A stretch of DNA of 6,053 bases. Source: Microcaldota archaeon (lineage in GTDB: Archaea > Micrarchaeota > Micrarchaeia > Anstonellales > Bilamarchaeaceae). Location of the stretch: assembly GCA_030668565.1 (NCBI GenBank), contig DAOVFD010000061.1, positions 1 through 6,053 on the forward strand. Direction: 5' to 3'. Both the position numbers and the translations under genes were made by a program. Under the pieces are notes generated by a model, which ran no database searches, was not told the DNA's origin, and worked only from the letters and a program-made list of their open reading frames with translations. This document shows, one piece after another, positions 5,322 to 6,053 of this stretch (within the stretch, counting starts at the first letter, position 1; the number at the start of each line of letters is the position of its first letter).

Positions 5322-6053
5322 ATGACAACACAAACTGCGAAACAAAAGCCTGAGATTAAAAAAGGAAAACCACACCCGCCTAGGCATATAATGAAAAACT
5401 TCGGGAGATTGTTCGGAGCCGCGATGATGCTTGCGGGTTCGCTTATGCTTACGCCTAATTTTATAAATAATAAAGGGGGTAATATCATTATGGCACAAAC
5501 ACAAGTAAAAAAAGAGGAAGAGATAAAGAAGACAATAGTACTTACAAAGGAAACGTTTTACACGTTTCTGAACTGTCTTAAAACAGGAGACAAAAAATAC
5601 TCTGCAAGGCTCAAGGAGTTACTGAACACTGAAGTCGGGGGGAAGAAACTATCGAATGACCCTGTTTTCAAGGAAACATTCAACAAGTTCCTTGACGGAA
5701 GGCTGGCTGGAGACCCGGGCCTTGCCAAGTTCGTGATTGCATACAAAAAAGACAAGAAAACAATGGACCCTGCAAAAATCATTAAGACAGTAGAAGACCT
5801 TTACTTATCCGAATCTCTAGAGGAGGCCATAAAGAAATACGGTAAAGGGACCGTGGAAGCGTTCTGGCACATGTCCGTGTGGAGACTTGCTTCCCATACT
5901 GTAAATACCATTAACAGTGCATTTGATTATGACAATCTCACTTCCGCAAAAAAGGAGTACAAAAGACTCGCAAAGGACTTCAAGCTTTTCGGTCATCTTC
6001 TTGTCGAGTATCAGTCTTTTGTCGACACATTTACAGAAATGCTCGGAAAAAAA
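5322..6053 (+). CDS. Unrecognised lysine-rich protein with N-terminal hydrophobic segment (runs past right edge)
   Basis: The frame is open from ATG 5322 to the window end, 244 codons without a stop. Residues 1-23 are basic and proline-containing (KPEIKKGKPHPPRH). Residues 27-46 are hydrophobic (FGRLFGAAMMLAGSLMLTPN). A polar NNKGGN linker follows, and from residue 57 (MAQTQVKKEEE) there is a long, soluble, mainly helical domain rich in Lys, Phe and Tyr, with one cysteine (84) and FWHMSVWRL at 181-189. No enzyme motif or known family is apparent. The start is uncertain. ATG 5322 gives an N-in membrane anchor, ATG 5391 (M24) gives a signal-peptide-like start MKNFGRLFGAAMM, and ATG 5490 (M57), preceded by GGGGGT, would give a purely cytosolic protein. 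It is divergent from the secF-secD operon, and its C-terminus is not in the window. Confidence 0.7.
   Translation, partial: MTTQTAKQKPEIKKGKPHPPRHIMKNFGRLFGAAMMLAGSLMLTPNFINNKGGNIIMAQTQVKKEEEIKKTIVLTKETFYTFLNCLKTGDKKYSARLKELLNTEVGGKKLSNDPVFKETFNKFLDGRLAGDPGLAKFVIAYKKDKKTMDPAKIIKTVEDLYLSESLEEAIKKYGKGTVEAFWHMSVWRLASHTVNTINSAFDYDNLTSAKKEYKRLAKDFKLFGHLLVEYQSFVDTFTEMLGKK
5459..5492 (+). promoter_or_regulatory. Internal initiation signals before ATG 5490
   Basis: TTTTATAAATAAT (from 5459) is a good TATA-like box, GGGGGT (5475-5480) is a Shine-Dalgarno-like run, and ATG 5490 follows nine bases later. Together they could support initiation of a shorter protein lacking the hydrophobic segment. The TATA distance (about 25 nt) would predict a nearly leaderless message, in which the GGGGGT would not be transcribed. 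The two signals therefore may not act together. Confidence 0.35.

Noticed and set aside
5294..5504. Minus-strand open frames opposite the start of the plus-strand gene
   Set aside because: They overlap the long plus-strand frame and the divergent promoter region and show no initiation signals.
5558..5782. Minus-strand 74-codon open frame
   Set aside because: It is contained in the plus-strand coding region, which has better codon structure and remains open to the window end.

Overview
The window reads as a compact archaeal chromosome segment, probably from an uncultivated lineage. The evidence is an alpha2 class II glycyl-tRNA synthetase of the archaeal/eukaryotic kind, a secF-then-secD gene order with archaeal-type sequence motifs, GGTG/AGGAGG ribosome binding sites, TTTAWATA-like promoter boxes, and near-zero spacing between genes. 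The exact lineage cannot be fixed by eye. TAG is used freely as a stop codon (glyS, secD and the gene upstream of secF).

Layout. A minus-strand run covers almost everything up to about 5240. In transcription order it holds an unrecognised 145-aa protein that I propose is a distant SecB-like chaperone (4803-5240), secF (3699-4790, 12 nt downstream), secD (1981-3699, one-base TGATG overlap with secF), a 174-nt intergenic region, glyS (307-1806), a 35-codon ORF (152-259), and the start of a lipoprotein gene that runs off the left edge (1-155, ATGA overlap with the small ORF). On the plus strand a divergent gene begins at 5322 (or 5391, or 5490) and runs off the right edge. It encodes a lysine-rich helical protein with one N-terminal hydrophobic segment, and I do not recognise it.

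How they fit together. SecF and SecD form the membrane complex that helps proteins move through the SecYE(G) channel. If the upstream gene really is SecB-like, the transcript would encode a substrate-holding chaperone together with the auxiliary translocase, which is unexpected in an archaeon that would have no SecA. The lipoprotein, and perhaps the plus-strand protein, would be clients of this export route. GlyS is a housekeeping enzyme and may be read through from secD.

The most structured non-coding part is the secD-glyS gap. It holds a tandemly duplicated module of about 69 nt (GAAACTTT...AAAGTTTC palindromes), and one copy is interrupted by 46 nt carrying two near-identical 15-nt hairpins that differ by a compensatory base-pair change. 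The glyS Shine-Dalgarno lies in the loop of the proximal palindrome. Two very short reading frames, the second with adjacent Gly codons, lead by stop/start overlaps into the glyS ATG. This looks like a candidate regulatory leader for glyS. No tRNA, rRNA, CRISPR array or insertion sequence was seen.
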